A stretch of 64,000 nucleotides of DNA from Rhodococcus sp. 14-2483-1-2 (GTDB lineage: Bacteria; Actinomycetota; Actinomycetes; Mycobacteriales; Mycobacteriaceae). Position 1 is the first letter of the stretch. The number at the start of each line of letters is the position of its first letter. Position numbers and translations under genes: made by a program. Below are positions 28,143 to 38,340 of the stretch, in pieces. The stretch is taken from contig NZ_NPFW01000006.1 of the NCBI RefSeq assembly GCF_002259405.1, positions 124,001-188,000 of the forward strand, given 5' to 3'. The notes under the pieces were generated by a model, which saw only the letters and a program-made list of their open reading frames with translations, was not told where the DNA came from and did no database searches.

Positions 28143-29174
28143 ATGGAATTGTCGTCACTCGTGGCACATCGAACGATCGACCTTCGCTCCGACACCATCA
28201 CCCGACCCGATTCGGTCATGCGAAAAGCCATGGCCGACGCCGAAGTGGGCGACGACGTCCTCGATCACGATCCGACGATGGCGGCGCTGGAAGAAGCAGT
28301 GGCAGGGTTGCTCGGGTTCGAGTCGGCACTGTGGGTGCCGTCGGGCTCGATGGGCAACATCATCGCGCTGATGCTGCATCTGCAACGCGGCGATCGCTTC
28401 CTGGCCCCCGAGCATGCGCACGTGCTGGGTTCCGAGCTCGGCACCGCCGCATGGCTGGCAGGCGGGATGCCCGACGCCCTCCCCCACGACGGCGGCCCCG
28501 GACGCCCCCTCGCGTCGACGGTGCGTGCGAAAGCGGGCGGTGCCGGACCGTACTTCTCGCTGCGGACGACGCTGCTGTCGCTCGAGAACACCCACAACTT
28601 CGCCGGTGGTGCCGTGTTCGGCCCGGACGAATGGTCCGAACTCGTTGCCACGGGCCGTGACTCGGGTCTGAAGATTCACCTTGACGGCGCGCGACTGTGG
28701 AATGCCGCTGTGGCCCTGGATGTTCCGATCGCGTCGCTCACTGCGGGCGCCGACACGGTGCAGGTCTGCCTGAGCAAGGGCCTCGGTGCACCCGTCGGCT
28801 CGATGTTGGTCTCGGACTCCGCACGTATCCACGAGGCGCGACGTGTCCGAAAGATGTTGGGCGGCGGCGTCCGTCAGGGTGGCGTGTTGGCCGCCGCCGG
28901 GCTCGTCGCATTGGGTCGCATCGGTGACCTGGCCGAGGATCACGCCAACGCGTCCGCACTCGCGTCCGGGCTGCGCGAGCGAGGCTGGGAGGTGGCGGAA
29001 CCGGAGACGAACATCGTCCTCGCAACGGTTCCCGACCCGGCGACGACGGTCACCGAGCTGGCCGAGCTGGGCATCGCCGCGGTGACCGTCGCGGGCAAGG
29101 TGCGCTTCGTGACCCACCGCGACGTCGACGCCGCCGATATCTCCGAGGTGCTGGAGCGGCTGCGCCGCATGTGA
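28143..29174 (+). CDS. Low-specificity L-threonine aldolase
   Basis: A 343-residue PLP enzyme of the beta-eliminating lyase family: IDLRSDTITRPDSVMRKAMADAEVGDDVLDHDPT at the N terminus, LENTHNFAGGAVF, HLDGARLWNAAVAL (cofactor-contacting Asp and substrate Arg) and CLSKGLGAPVGS with the PLP-binding Lys near residue 211. It cleaves threonine or allo-threonine to glycine and acetaldehyde. The ATG at 28143 is chosen because family similarity begins there; the longer open frame upstream lies antisense to the TetR gene. Confidence 0.92.
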   Translation: MELSSLVAHRTIDLRSDTITRPDSVMRKAMADAEVGDDVLDHDPTMAALEEAVAGLLGFESALWVPSGSMGNIIALMLHLQRGDRFLAPEHAHVLGSELGTAAWLAGGMPDALPHDGGPGRPLASTVRAKAGGAGPYFSLRTTLLSLENTHNFAGGAVFGPDEWSELVATGRDSGLKIHLDGARLWNAAVALDVPIASLTAGADTVQVCLSKGLGAPVGSMLVSDSARIHEARRVRKMLGGGVRQGGVLAAAGLVALGRIGDLAEDHANASALASGLRERGWEVAEPETNIVLATVPDPATTVTELAELGIAAVTVAGKVRFVTHRDVDAADISEVLERLRRM

Positions 29175-29211
29175 GCGGAACTTCGGTGCAGATCCCGTCC
29201 CGAGTTTCCAC

Positions 29212-30360
29212 TCACGTGCGACGAAGTCGCTCCAATGCCTCCTCGACGTCGGAGGTCGTGCCGGCGAACGAGAAGCGCACCGTGTTATGGCCGCGCACGG
29301 TGTCGAAATCGACCCCCGGCGCCAAGGCGACACCGGTCTCGGAAAGCACTCGCCCGCACCACGTCCGCGAATCTTCGGTCAGGTGCGCAATGTCGGCGTA
29401 CACGTAGAACGCACCGTCGGCCGGTGCGAGATCGGTGATGCCCAACGCGGGCAAACCGTCGAGCAGAATTCGGCGGTTGACGGCATAGCGCTCGACGTGT
29501 GAATCCAGCTCTCGGCGTGATTCTTCGGTGAACGCGGCGATGGCGGCAACCTGAGAGATCGCCGGTGGGCAGACCGTCATGTTCGACGCCAATCGTTCGA
29601 CGGCTCTGCGCAATCGGGTCGGCAGCAGCATCCACCCCAGCCGCCATCCGGTCATCGAGAAATACTTCGACACCGATCCGATGGCGACGGATTCCGTGGA
29701 GGTCTCCCAGGCGCTCGACGTGCGCGCGTCCCCGTAGGCGATGCCGTGATAGATCTCGTCGGAGATCAACAGGGTTCCGTGCTCGTCGCACCAGCGCGCG
29801 ATCGCGGCCAGTTCGTCGGGGTCGATGATCGTGCCGGTGGGGTTGGCGGGGCTCGCGATGATCAGACCCGCGGGCGGCTCGGGTAGTTCGTCGAGCATGG
29901 CGACGGTCGGCTGGAACCGCGTCTCTTCCACGCAGTCCAGTTCGACGACGCGGCAGCCCAACGCGGCCAACGTGTTTCGATATGCCGGATAGCCAGGCCT
30001 CGCCATGACGACGGTGTCGCCGGCGTCGAACGCAGCGAGGAACAGCAACGTGAACGCGCCCGACGACCCGGTGGTGATCACCACGTCCGCGGCGTCGACG
30101 GTGATGCCGTACCGCGCGCTGTGGTACTCGGCGATCGCACGACGCAGCGGCAGAATTCCGAGCGTCTCGGTATACCCGAGCAGGTGCGCATCCAGGGCCT
30201 CGCGGGTAGCACGCAAGACCGGCTCGGGTGCCCGGGTGGAGGGTTGACCTGCAGCAAGTGAGAGCACGTCGCCATGAGTGCGCGACCGCTCGGCCGCTGC
30301 GACGAACACATCCATCACATGGAACGGCTCGACCTTCGATCGCTGCGATTCACTGTGCAT
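29212..30360 (-). CDS. Class I/II PLP-dependent aminotransferase (AspC-like)
   Basis: A 382-residue fold-type I aminotransferase. Visible features are SLAAGQPSTRAP near the N terminus, ASPANPTGTII (pyridoxal ring contacts), ISDEIYHGIAYG, SVSKYFSMTGWRLGW with the catalytic Lys near residue 230, and a late VRFSFAGT segment with the carboxylate-binding Arg. The substrate cannot be read reliably; aspartate/alanine-type donors are usual. The ATG at 30360 (MHSESQRS) is chosen over the open upstream frame because the upstream region holds a large inverted repeat. It is convergent with threonine aldolase, with 37 bases between. Confidence 0.9.
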   Translation of the reverse strand: MHSESQRSKVEPFHVMDVFVAAAERSRTHGDVLSLAAGQPSTRAPEPVLRATREALDAHLLGYTETLGILPLRRAIAEYHSARYGITVDAADVVITTGSSGAFTLLFLAAFDAGDTVVMARPGYPAYRNTLAALGCRVVELDCVEETRFQPTVAMLDELPEPPAGLIIASPANPTGTIIDPDELAAIARWCDEHGTLLISDEIYHGIAYGDARTSSAWETSTESVAIGSVSKYFSMTGWRLGWMLLPTRLRRAVERLASNMTVCPPAISQVAAIAAFTEESRRELDSHVERYAVNRRILLDGLPALGITDLAPADGAFYVYADIAHLTEDSRTWCGRVLSETGVALAPGVDFDTVRGHNTVRFSFAGTTSDVEEALERLRRT

Positions 30361-30407
30361 TGTTTCGACCCTACCGATCCTGGGGCGCTCGGTACCTCGA
30401 GCCTTCG

Positions 30408-30495
30408 CAAACGCGCGCGCATTTGCCATGTGCGCGCAAAACCGCGTCGTTTCGGAGGCGATTCTGCGCGCATCCGACGAATGCGCGCGCGTTTG
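30408..30495. repeat. 88-bp symmetrical GCGCGC-rich inverted-repeat element
   Basis: It lies between purD and the aminotransferase gene. Each 31-base arm has a 16-base perfect inverted repeat (CAAACGCGCGCGCATT at 30408-30423; complement at 30480-30495), a 7-base variable part, then the palindrome TGCGCGCA (30431-30438 and 30465-30472). The 26-base centre is unpaired. It could be a large hairpin terminator for purD, a REP/MITE-like repeat or a regulator site. Confidence 0.65.
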
Positions 30496-30538
30496 CCCCC
30501 GACGACCGGCCTCGACAAACCCGGCCGACGCAGCGCAC

Positions 30539-31789
30539 CTACAGCGCGATTCGACCCTCCACCGCGGCCAGGCCGATGTCCGTGCGAAAGTGGCTGCCCG
30601 GCAATCGGATTCCCGCGATACGGGAGTAGGCATCGTCTCGGGCGGCGGTGAGGTCGAATCCGGTGCCGACCACGCTCAGCACGCGTCCGCCCGCGGAGAC
30701 GACCGCGCCGTCCTTCACTGCGGTGCCGGCATGCAGGACGCCTGCGCCCTCGGAGCCGAGGATTTCGTCACCGGTGCGCGGTCGACCGGGATAGTTCTCG
30801 GCGGCGATGACGACGGTGACGGCAGCACCGTCCTTCCAACGCAGCGGCGGAAGTGACGCAAGCGTGCCGGTTGCGGTCGCGTTCAACACCTCACCGATGG
30901 GCGATTCGAGCAGCGCAAGCACCGCCTGGGTCTCGGGATCGCCGAAGCGGCAGTTGAATTCGACGACTGCCGGGCCGTCGGCACCCATCGCCAGACCGGC
31001 GTACAGCAGACCGGAGAACGGCACGCCGCGCTGCACCATCTCGACGGCAACGGGCTTCACGACATCGCGGACGATCTCCTCGACGGCGCCCTCGGGCAAC
31101 CACGGCAGCGGGGTGTACGCACCCATGCCACCGGTGTTGGGTCCGGTGTCCCCGTCGCCGACGCGTTTGTGGTCCTGCGCGGGCAGCAGCGGCACCACGG
31201 ACTCGCCGTCGACGAGGCAGAACAGGGACACCTCGGGGCCGTCGAGGAACGACTCGAGCAGAACCGGGTGGCCGTTCTCGAGGAGCTCCGCCGCGTGATC
31301 GCGAGCGATGAGGCGATCGGTGGTGACGACGACACCCTTGCCTGCGGCCAGGCCGTCGTCCTTGACCACCCAGTTGGGGCCGAAACGGTCGAGGGCTGCG
31401 TCGAGCAGGGCGGGCGAGTCGACGATTTCACCGTGCGCGGTCCGCACACCGGCCGCGGCCATGACGTCCTTGGCGAATGCCTTGGACCCTTCGATGCGGG
31501 CGGCCTCGGCGGAGGGACCGAACACGGCGATGCCGGCCTGACGGAGGGCGTCGGCCACGCCGAGGACCAGCGGGACCTCCGGTCCGATGACGACGAGATC
31601 GGCTTCGATCTTCTTCGCCAACGCGGTCACCGCCTCACCGGAGGCGACATCGACCGCGTGCTGCTCGGCGAGCTTCGCGGTACCTGCGTTGCCGGGAGCC
31701 ACGAAGAGCTTCTCGACCGACGGATCGGCCTTCAACGCAAGAAGGAGGGCGTGCTCACGAGCACCGGAACCTATGACTAGTACGCGCAC
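30539..31789 (-). CDS. purD: Phosphoribosylamine-glycine ligase (GAR synthetase)
   Basis: A 416-residue ATP-grasp enzyme catalysing the second step of purine biosynthesis. The N terminus [15 protein letters not shown] is diagnostic, followed by [29 protein letters not shown], the ATP-grasp GKGVVV loop and the family signature [11 protein letters not shown] near residue 285. Length is normal. It is a lone gene here, with a hairpin upstream separating it from the GT39 gene and a large inverted repeat downstream. Confidence 0.96.
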   Translation of the reverse strand: MRVLVIGSGAREHALLLALKADPSVEKLFVAPGNAGTAKLAEQHAVDVASGEAVTALAKKIEADLVVIGPEVPLVLGVADALRQAGIAVFGPSAEAARIEGSKAFAKDVMAAAGVRTAHGEIVDSPALLDAALDRFGPNWVVKDDGLAAGKGVVVTTDRLIARDHAAELLENGHPVLLESFLDGPEVSLFCLVDGESVVPLLPAQDHKRVGDGDTGPNTGGMGAYTPLPWLPEGAVEEIVRDVVKPVAVEMVQRGVPFSGLLYAGLAMGADGPAVVEFNCRFGDPETQAVLALLESPIGEVLNATATGTLASLPPLRWKDGAAVTVVIAAENYPGRPRTGDEILGSEGAGVLHAGTAVKDGAVVSAGGRVLSVVGTGFDLTAARDDAYSRIAGIRLPGSHFRTDIGLAAVEGRIAL

Positions 31790-31814
31790 AGTGCATCAGA
31801 CTATCTGCTCGACG

Positions 31815-31854
31815 CGAAAGCGCCCCGCACCTGTCACGGCGCGGGGCTCTTTCG
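31815..31854 (-). terminator. Hairpin after the GT39 gene
   Basis: CGAAAG-C-GCCCCGC (31815-31828) pairs with GCGGGGC-T-CTTTCG (31841-31854): 13 pairs with one mismatch and a 12-base loop. It lies between the end of the GT39 gene and the purD start and would terminate minus-strand transcription from the glycosyltransferase operon. Confidence 0.7.
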
Positions 31855-31867
31855 TGGTGGTTCGGTG

Positions 31868-33919
31868 TTACTGGGTGAGGTCGTAGAACGTCACGTTGTC
31901 GACCGTGGTCGCGGTGAAGTTCTCGGTGACCCAGGCGGAAATTTCCGCCGAGGTACCCGACTCCATGCCCGGCATGCCGCCGCCTCCGATGAAGTAGTGG
32001 ATCTCTCCGTCGGCGACGTACTGCTGGAATTGGGCGAGGGTCGGCGAGGGGTCGGTGCCGTTGAATCCACCGATCGGCATGACGGGATCCTCGGTGGCCA
32101 GTTGGTAGCCCGCCGCGGTGTTGGCTCCGATGGCCGCTGCCACCCAGGTGTAGGAGTCGGCGTCCTGCTCGAGCATCTCGGTGATGGCCGCGGTCGGTGC
32201 ACTGCCTTCGAGCAGACCACCCATACCGCCGCCCATACCCCGAGCCGTTCCGCCCATCTCGGCGCCGCCGTCGCCGCCGGCAGTCCCCGCCTGACCCGGG
32301 AAACCCGCAGGCGGTTGCATTCCGGCAGGCAACTGAACCCCGGCAGGCAGCTGCATACCGCCGGGCATTCCGCCCGGGCCGCCCCGACCTTCGCCCATTC
32401 CGCCGAATCCGCGCATACCGGTGTTCGGACCGGCCGAGACGATGGCACCGGTGTGCGGAGTATTGATCGTGTCGACCGCGTAGGCCGTCGGCCCGGCGAG
32501 TCCGGCGAACATCACCGCCAGGATCGACGCCGCCGCCAGCCTGCCGCGGGTCAGCGCGGGGACGAGCAGTGCTACCGCTGCCACAACTCCGACGACGACG
32601 ATCGCCCACTTCAGCCATGGCACGAAACTTTCACTGCGACCGAGCAACACCCACGCCGTCACGACGGTCGACGCCACCGCGACGGCCATCGCGATGCGTA
32701 CCCAGTACGTGTCGCGTCGACGCCACAACACCACGCTGCCGATGCCGATCAGCGCGGCAACGGCGGGTGCGAGCGCAACGGTGTAGTACGCGTGGAAGAT
32801 TCCGGCCATGAAGCTGAACGTCAGACCGGTGACGAGAAGCCAGGATCCCCAGACGATCAGCGACGCGCGTTGGCCGTCGGTTCGAGGTGACCTGCCGCGC
32901 AACACGAGTCCGACGACGAGCAGGATCAACGCAGCCGGGATCAGCCAGGCGATCTGGCCACCCTGGGAGGAGTCGAACATACGGAAGATTCCGGTTTCTC
33001 CCCAGATCCCACCGGGCATCCCACCCGCCATTCCGCCGGGCATGTCCGCGCCCATACCGCCGCGCCCGGGGGTGACACTTCCGGTCTCGTCGCCACTGAG
33101 GCGACCGAATCCGTTGTACCCGAGCGTGAGTTCCAGAATCGAATTGTTCTGCGAGCCACCGACCCATGGCCGGGAGGACGCCGGCCAGAATTCCACGATC
33201 AGAATCCACCATCCCGCCGAGACGAGCATCGCGCCCAGCGCGCCGAAGAGCTGCCACAGCCGGGTGAGGAACTTCGGCGGCCCGGCGATCAGGTAGGTCA
33301 GAGCCAGCGGCGGTACGACGAGCATCACCTGGAGTTGCTTGGTGAGGAAGCCGAATCCGACGAACATGCCGGTGATCAACAGCCACTTGGTCTTTCCGGT
33401 CTCGACGCCTCGCAGCAACGCCCAGACCGAGGCGATCATCAGCAGCACCAGCAACGCGTCGGGATTGTTGAACCGGAACATCAGTGCGGCAACCGGAGTC
33501 ACGGCCAGTACCAGGCCGGCGAGCAGACCCGCCGATCCGCCGAAGCGCCGCTTGACGGTCGCTCGCAGCAGTGCCACGGAGGCGACGCCGAGGAGCGCCT
33601 GCGGCACCAGCATCGCCCAGGTGTTGAGTCCGAAGATGCGCACCGACAACGACATCAACCACAGCGACATCGGGGGCTTGTCGACGGTGATCGAATTGGC
33701 CGCGTCGGAGGAGCCGAAGAAGAAGGCCTTCCACGACACCGAACCCGCCTGTATCGCAGCGGAATAGAAGGAGTTGGCCCAGCCCGACGCGCCGAGTCCC
33801 CAGATGTAGGCAACGCCGGTTCCGAAGAGCAGAGCCACCAGCCCGATCAGTTCCCAACGTGGGGACGTCACCGGTGTGGAATCGGCAGCCGCGGAGGGCC
33901 GCTCGATCGTCGTCGTCAC
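31868..33919 (-). CDS. GT39 (ArnT/PMT-like) polyprenyl-sugar membrane glycosyltransferase
   Basis: A 683-residue protein with many membrane segments, of the dolichyl-phosphate-mannose/ArnT (GT39, GT-C fold) superfamily. Early segments include [25 protein letters not shown] and the loop [14 protein letters not shown], whose acidic residue is the likely catalytic base. A long extracytoplasmic portion contains two Met-Gly-Pro-rich stretches, around 33000-33070 and 32215-32410 in the DNA. The C-terminal soluble domain ends near [11 protein letters not shown]. It would transfer a sugar from a polyprenyl phosphate donor outside the membrane. It starts with GTG overlapping the stop of the GT2-GtrA gene (GTGA), so the donor made by that gene probably feeds it. 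Confidence 0.85.
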   Translation of the reverse strand: MTTTIERPSAAADSTPVTSPRWELIGLVALLFGTGVAYIWGLGASGWANSFYSAAIQAGSVSWKAFFFGSSDAANSITVDKPPMSLWLMSLSVRIFGLNTWAMLVPQALLGVASVALLRATVKRRFGGSAGLLAGLVLAVTPVAALMFRFNNPDALLVLLMIASVWALLRGVETGKTKWLLITGMFVGFGFLTKQLQVMLVVPPLALTYLIAGPPKFLTRLWQLFGALGAMLVSAGWWILIVEFWPASSRPWVGGSQNNSILELTLGYNGFGRLSGDETGSVTPGRGGMGADMPGGMAGGMPGGIWGETGIFRMFDSSQGGQIAWLIPAALILLVVGLVLRGRSPRTDGQRASLIVWGSWLLVTGLTFSFMAGIFHAYYTVALAPAVAALIGIGSVVLWRRRDTYWVRIAMAVAVASTVVTAWVLLGRSESFVPWLKWAIVVVGVVAAVALLVPALTRGRLAAASILAVMFAGLAGPTAYAVDTINTPHTGAIVSAGPNTGMRGFGGMGEGRGGPGGMPGGMQLPAGVQLPAGMQPPAGFPGQAGTAGGDGGAEMGGTARGMGGGMGGLLEGSAPTAAITEMLEQDADSYTWVAAAIGANTAAGYQLATEDPVMPIGGFNGTDPSPTLAQFQQYVADGEIHYFIGGGGMPGMESGTSAEISAWVTENFTATTVDNVTFYDLTQ

Positions 33920-35172
33920 AGGCTCTTCTCCGAACTCGCGGACTCCGAGCCTGCGTCGGAGGAACTACGGAAGACCCACCGCAGGGCGACGAATCGGCAC
34001 ACGGTGGCAACGAGATTGGCGACGATCAGGACGGCGAGTTCGACGTGCCGGGACACATCGGGCACCCAGGCATGCAGTACCGCGAGCGATCCACTGGTGA
34101 CGAGCAGGGCGAAGCCGAAGATGGCCAGTCCCTGCAGTTGGTGCTTGCCTGCACCATCCGATCCACGGACGCCGAAGGTGAAGGCGCGGTTGGCCGCGGT
34201 GTTGAGCACCGCGGTGATCAGCAGTCCGAAGAAGTTCGCGGCCTGCGCGCCGATCAACGAGTGCAGCACGAGATACAGCAGCGCGTAGGCGATGGTGCTG
34301 GCGACGCCGATGATGCCGAATCGCACCATCTGACTGATCATTCCGTGCGGTACTCCGGGCACGAGCGGCTCCCGTCCCAGGCTTCGACGCAGTTCGGCGA
34401 CGGGCAACACTCCGGTGGCCAGGGCGCGGCCGACGCGCCAGCATCCCTGCAGGTCCTTGACGGCGGTATCGACGATGTTGACGCTGCTGTTCGGGTCGTC
34501 GACCCAGTCGACGGGGACCTCGTGGATACGCAGGCCGACTTTCTCGGCGATGACGAGCAGTTCGGTGTCGAAGAACCATCCGGTGTCTTCGACGAGCGGC
34601 AGCAGTTGCCGGGCCACATCGGTTCGCATGGCCTTGAAACCACACTGCGCATCGGAGAATCGTGCTCGCAGCGAGGTACGCAGAATGAGATTGTAACTGC
34701 GCGAGATGAATTCACGCTTCGCACCGCGGACCACCCGGGACGATCGGTTGAGCCGAGATCCGATGGCGAGGTCCGAGTGACCGGACATCAGCGGCGCGAT
34801 CAGCGGCATCAGAGCGTTGAGGTCGGTGGAGAGGTCGACGTCCATGTAGGCCACGACATCGGCGTCCGATGCCAGCCAGACGGCCTTGAGTGCTCGTCCG
34901 CGACCCTTCTCGTCCAGGTGATGGACCTGAACTCCCTCGATCTCGTCGGCGAGCCGATGTGCCACCGCGAGGGTGCTGTCGGTACTGGCGTTGTCGGCGA
35001 TGGTGATTCGCGACCGGAACGGGATCCGCTCTTCCAGGTGCTCGTGCAGACGACGAATGCACTGTTCGAGATCCGCCTCTTCGTTGTATACCGGAATGAC
35101 CACCTCGAGAGTGGCCGTGGCGTTCGAGCCGGGCCGCTGGCCTGCTGCTCGTGCGAGGGAATTCGTTGTCAT
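33916..35172 (-). CDS. GT2 polyprenyl-phosphate glycosyltransferase fused to a GtrA membrane domain
   Basis: A 418-residue fusion. Residues about 20-260 are a GT2 domain of the dolichyl-phosphate-mannose synthase/GtrB kind ([37 protein letters not shown] for metal and nucleotide-sugar binding, [10 protein letters not shown]). Residues about 285-410 are a four-helix GtrA-like domain beginning [21 protein letters not shown]. It probably makes a polyprenyl-phosphate sugar and helps present it across the membrane to the coupled GT39 enzyme downstream. The ATG at 35172 is chosen because family similarity starts soon after; the frame beyond it is antisense to the HIT gene. The sugar is not known. 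Confidence 0.88.
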   Translation of the reverse strand: MTTNSLARAAGQRPGSNATATLEVVIPVYNEEADLEQCIRRLHEHLEERIPFRSRITIADNASTDSTLAVAHRLADEIEGVQVHHLDEKGRGRALKAVWLASDADVVAYMDVDLSTDLNALMPLIAPLMSGHSDLAIGSRLNRSSRVVRGAKREFISRSYNLILRTSLRARFSDAQCGFKAMRTDVARQLLPLVEDTGWFFDTELLVIAEKVGLRIHEVPVDWVDDPNSSVNIVDTAVKDLQGCWRVGRALATGVLPVAELRRSLGREPLVPGVPHGMISQMVRFGIIGVASTIAYALLYLVLHSLIGAQAANFFGLLITAVLNTAANRAFTFGVRGSDGAGKHQLQGLAIFGFALLVTSGSLAVLHAWVPDVSRHVELAVLIVANLVATVCRFVALRWVFRSSSDAGSESASSEKSL

Positions 35173-35286
35173 GACGACAACGATCGGGCCCGGACCTTGA
35201 ATCGCCCTGCGACCGACCTGGCAATTACCTGGGAGCCACGACCACTGGTAGGGCCCCGGTCGAGTCGGGTAGGGCATCCTGTTCCC

Positions 35287-35712
35287 ATGGCTTCCATTTT
35301 CAGCAAGATCATCGCCGGTGAGATTCCCGGACGTTTCGTCTGGCAGGACGACGACGTGGTTGCGTTTCTGACGATCGCGCCGGTCACGCAGGGGCACACG
35401 CTGGTGGTTCCGCGTGAGGAGATCGACCAGTGGCAGGACGTCGACGGTGCCGCGTTCGCCAAGATCACCGCCGTCGCGCAGATCATCGGCCAGGCCGTCC
35501 GGACCGCGTTCGACGCACCGCGCGCCGGTCTGCTGATCGCCGGGCTGGAGGTTCCGCACCTGCACCTGCACGTGTTCCCGGCGTACGACATGGGGAACTT
35601 CGACATTTCGGGTGCCGATCCGAATCCGTCGGCGGAGTCGCAGGACGAGGCCGCGGCCAAGCTCCGAGCAGCGTTACGCCACCTCGGGCACGAGGCTCAC
35701 GTCCCGAACTGA
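35287..35712 (+). CDS. HIT family protein (second copy in the window)
   Basis: A 141-residue histidine-triad protein: [27 protein letters not shown] at the N terminus and the triad [10 protein letters not shown] near residue 98. It is closer to the PKCI/Hint-like subgroup than the HIT protein at 23851-24273. It probably hydrolyses nucleoside phosphoramidates or similar small nucleotides. It starts at ATG 35287, 114 bases from the divergent GT2-GtrA gene, and is convergent with the HxlR gene 10 bases away. Confidence 0.9.
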   Translation: MASIFSKIIAGEIPGRFVWQDDDVVAFLTIAPVTQGHTLVVPREEIDQWQDVDGAAFAKITAVAQIIGQAVRTAFDAPRAGLLIAGLEVPHLHLHVFPAYDMGNFDISGADPNPSAESQDEAAAKLRAALRHLGHEAHVPN

Positions 35713-35722
35713 GACATCTCGC

Positions 35723-36244
35723 TCACCGCAGCGGCACCAACAGCCGTCGACGCGTCCTGAGCTGTATGGACACGTCGTCCGATCGGGTGTCGGGGTCGTA
35801 ACCAGGGCCGATGTCGGTGTCGATGTCGTGCGGTCCCGGCGCGAGTCCGCATTCGGGGCACATCCCCAGTGGTCCGAGGTCGGTACCGCAGGGCGCGTGG
35901 ATGAATCGTCGACGCTTCCCTGCGGGTTTCGCGGTCTGTTCCTCACCCCAGTAGCTCAGGGCGAAGACGGCGGGCCAGAGTCCTTCGAGGGCGGCGGTCG
36001 GAACGTAGTTCTCGCGTCCGCCCTCCGATACACGAAGTCGTTCGAGCAGCCCGGCGTCGACCAGTGCGCCGAGTCGCTGAGCCAGGACGGCCTTGGAGAT
36101 GTCGAGGTGGACCTGGAAATCACCGAAGCGTCGGACGCCGAAGAAGCAGTCGCGAACGATGAGCATGGTCCATCGCTCGCCGACGAGCTCGAGGGCACGG
36201 GCCAGGGAGCAGTCCTGGCGGGCGTAGTCGATTCCGAGTGCCAT
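35723..36244 (-). CDS. HxlR-family winged-helix regulator
   Basis: A 173-residue protein starting MALGIDYARQDCSLARALELVGERWTMLIVRD, the classic HxlR opening, with FGDFQVHLDISKAVLAQRL as recognition region. The C-terminal part has two Cys pairs, APCG and MCPECG (about residues 122-140), which could bind a metal or sense oxidants; this is not common to all HxlR proteins. It is divergent from the MFS exporter with 74 bases between, so it probably controls that gene. The start is ATG 36244, since upstream codons are not family-like. Confidence 0.88.
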   Translation of the reverse strand: MALGIDYARQDCSLARALELVGERWTMLIVRDCFFGVRRFGDFQVHLDISKAVLAQRLGALVDAGLLERLRVSEGGRENYVPTAALEGLWPAVFALSYWGEEQTAKPAGKRRRFIHAPCGTDLGPLGMCPECGLAPGPHDIDTDIGPGYDPDTRSDDVSIQLRTRRRLLVPLR

Positions 36245-36263
36245 GCCGCGATAGTACAGTCTG

Positions 36264-36292
36264 TTGACCGAACCAAGTCGGGCGTTTACAGT
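36264..36292 (+). promoter_or_regulatory. Sigma70-type promoter for the MFS gene
   Basis: TTGACC (36264-36269) and TACAGT (36287-36292) are separated by 17 bases, 26 bases before the MFS start. The same stretch must hold the divergent HxlR promoter, so HxlR binding here could control both. Confidence 0.55.
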
Positions 36293-36318
36293 TCGATCAC
36301 CAGACCACAAGGACAACG

Positions 36319-37701
36319 ATGACCGATACTGCCCCCTCGCCCGCCGGCACTGCGAACAGCACCCGCGCACTCACCATCGCAGCGCTCGGCACCCTGCTGA
36401 CTCTGATGGCGTTCACCGCACCGCTCGCGACCATCAACAGCACCGCGGCAGACCTGATGTCCGACGCCGCAGGACGCACCTGGATTCTCAGCTCCATGAG
36501 CATCGGCCTCGCCGCGGCCCTGCTCACCACCGGCACCGTCGCCGACGACTTCGGCCGTCGACGCACGTTCGCAGTCGGTGCAGCCGTCCTCGCCGTCGGC
36601 GCGATCGCCTGCGCAGTCTCGCCGAACACGCTGATCTTCGTCGTGGCGCGCATCGTGCAGGGCCTCGGCGGCGCGGCCGTCATCGCGTCGAGTCTCGGCA
36701 TCATCGCCCACACCCACCCGGCCGGTCCGGTGCGCGCGAAAGCCAGCGGCGTGTGGGGTGCGAGCGTGGGTGCCGGAATCGCGCTCGGGCCCTTGCTCGC
36801 CGCAGTATTGGATCGCTGGGCAAGTTGGCGTGAGGCCTACGTGGTGCTCACGATCGCCACGCTCGCGCTGGCCGTCGCCGCACACCTGCTCGTCGAAGAA
36901 TCCAGGTCCGACGCCCCGCGTGGCCTCGATCCGATCGGCGCGCTGCTGTTGGCGACGGGCATCGCCGCGTTGCTGGCCGCACTGGTCGAGGGCAGGCAGG
37001 GCTGGACAGCCGTCACCCCGATCGTTCTGTTCGTCCTCGCGGCTCTGTTGCTGGCCGCTTTTGTGGTCCTCGAATTACGCAGCGCCACAGCGATGCTGGA
37101 TCTCGCCCTCTTCCGACACCCCCCGTTTCTGGCCGCCACGGTCGCCGCGCTGGCCACCGGCGGCGGAATCATCGCTCTGATGTCGTACATGCCCGGATTC
37201 CTCGGAACCGTACTGGGAATCGATGCGCTCGGTGCCGCTCTGCTGCTGTTCGGCTGGTCTGCCACGTCCGTCGTCACCGCTCTGCTTGCCCGCAGGCTGC
37301 CGGCGTCGCTGAGCGGTCGAGCGCAACTCGCCGTCGGTCTGGTGGGCGTCGCGATCGGCATGGTGATGCTCACGGGGTTGTCCGAGACCGCATCCTGGCC
37401 GCGACTGTTGCCGGGACTGCTGGTGGCAGGCGTTGCCAGTGGGGTACTCAACGCCGCTCTCGGACGCGAGGCCGTGGCCAGTGTTCCCGCCGGGCGCGGC
37501 GGCATGGGCAGCGGGGCTAACAACACTGCGCGCTACGTCGGTTCTGCCATCGGGGTGACCGTTGTTGCGGTGGTAGCCGTACCGGCAGGTGCGAACGAAG
37601 CCGGCGGACTGGTGCACGGTTGGAACACGGCAGCTCTGGTCACTGCCGCGATCTCGGTTCTCGGTGCCGTGGTCGTGGCGGCCTCACGCTCCCGGCGGTA
37701 G
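36319..37701 (+). CDS. MFS drug-type exporter (EmrB/QacA-like)
   Basis: A 460-residue major facilitator with about 14 predicted membrane helices. The motif-A-like loop GTVADDFGRRRTF is near residue 73 and the antiporter motif-C-like GASVGAGIALGPLLAA near residue 150. Such proteins usually export drugs or toxic metabolites using protons. It is divergent from an HxlR regulator, a common repressor-efflux pairing. Its last 18 bases overlap the convergent response regulator gene. Confidence 0.9.
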   Translation: MTDTAPSPAGTANSTRALTIAALGTLLTLMAFTAPLATINSTAADLMSDAAGRTWILSSMSIGLAAALLTTGTVADDFGRRRTFAVGAAVLAVGAIACAVSPNTLIFVVARIVQGLGGAAVIASSLGIIAHTHPAGPVRAKASGVWGASVGAGIALGPLLAAVLDRWASWREAYVVLTIATLALAVAAHLLVEESRSDAPRGLDPIGALLLATGIAALLAALVEGRQGWTAVTPIVLFVLAALLLAAFVVLELRSATAMLDLALFRHPPFLAATVAALATGGGIIALMSYMPGFLGTVLGIDALGAALLLFGWSATSVVTALLARRLPASLSGRAQLAVGLVGVAIGMVMLTGLSETASWPRLLPGLLVAGVASGVLNAALGREAVASVPAGRGGMGSGANNTARYVGSAIGVTVVAVVAVPAGANEAGGLVHGWNTAALVTAAISVLGAVVVAASRSRR

Positions 37702-38340
37702 CGAGTACTCCTGCTCCGGCCTCCCGGTCGATCCGTAGCGCAGCTGCATGCGCAGTCGTCCCTTGGACACCAGGGTTGCCAGATAGCGCTGGGCCGTCGC
37801 GCGTGAAATGCCGATGGCCGCAGCAACTTCACCCGCGGACATCGGCTCGGCCGTCGTGCGCACCGCGTCGAGCACCAGATCACGGGTGACGGACTGCGAG
37901 GACGGCAGCGGTGCCGCAGCGCGCGGACGGAGCGCATCGAGTCCGCTGTCGATGTCGGCCTGGCTCAGCTCGTCCGAACGGTCGAGTGCGCCGCGGTACG
38001 TCAGGTATCCGGTGAGGCGATCGACCAATGCCGAGCGCGGAAACGGTTTGATCAGATACGTCCAGGCACCCGCGGTCATCGCCGAGCGAACCGTCTGCTG
38101 ATCCGCCGCGGCGGACAGCACCACTGCGTCGCACTCGAGTTCGCGCACCAGGTCGATTCCCGATCCGTCGGGCAGATAGACATCGACCAGCGCCAGATCG
38201 AACGACTGCGTCGATGCCAGCTCCCGAGCCTGGGCGATACTCGTCGCCACCGCGGCCACCTCGTAGTTGCCCAGCGAATTCACCAGTGCGGCATGCAGAT
38301 CCGCGACCCGGAAATCGTCGTCCACGACCAGTACTCTCAT
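37684..38340 (-). CDS. CitB/DcuR-type response regulator
   Basis: A 218-residue regulator: receiver domain (MRVLVVDDDFRVADLHAAL, phospho-acceptor in LALVDVYLPDGSG near residue 54, Lys in TYLIKPFPR near residue 104) and a C-terminal helix-turn-helix (MSAGEVAAAIGISRATAQRYL) as in DpiA/CitB and DcuR/DctR proteins. Its start overlaps the stop of the sensor kinase gene (ATGA). With the CitMHS gene nearby it probably regulates citrate or dicarboxylate uptake. Confidence 0.92.
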   Translation of the reverse strand: MRVLVVDDDFRVADLHAALVNSLGNYEVAAVATSIAQARELASTQSFDLALVDVYLPDGSGIDLVRELECDAVVLSAAADQQTVRSAMTAGAWTYLIKPFPRSALVDRLTGYLTYRGALDRSDELSQADIDSGLDALRPRAAAPLPSSQSVTRDLVLDAVRTTAEPMSAGEVAAAIGISRATAQRYLATLVSKGRLRMQLRYGSTGRPEQEYSLPPGA

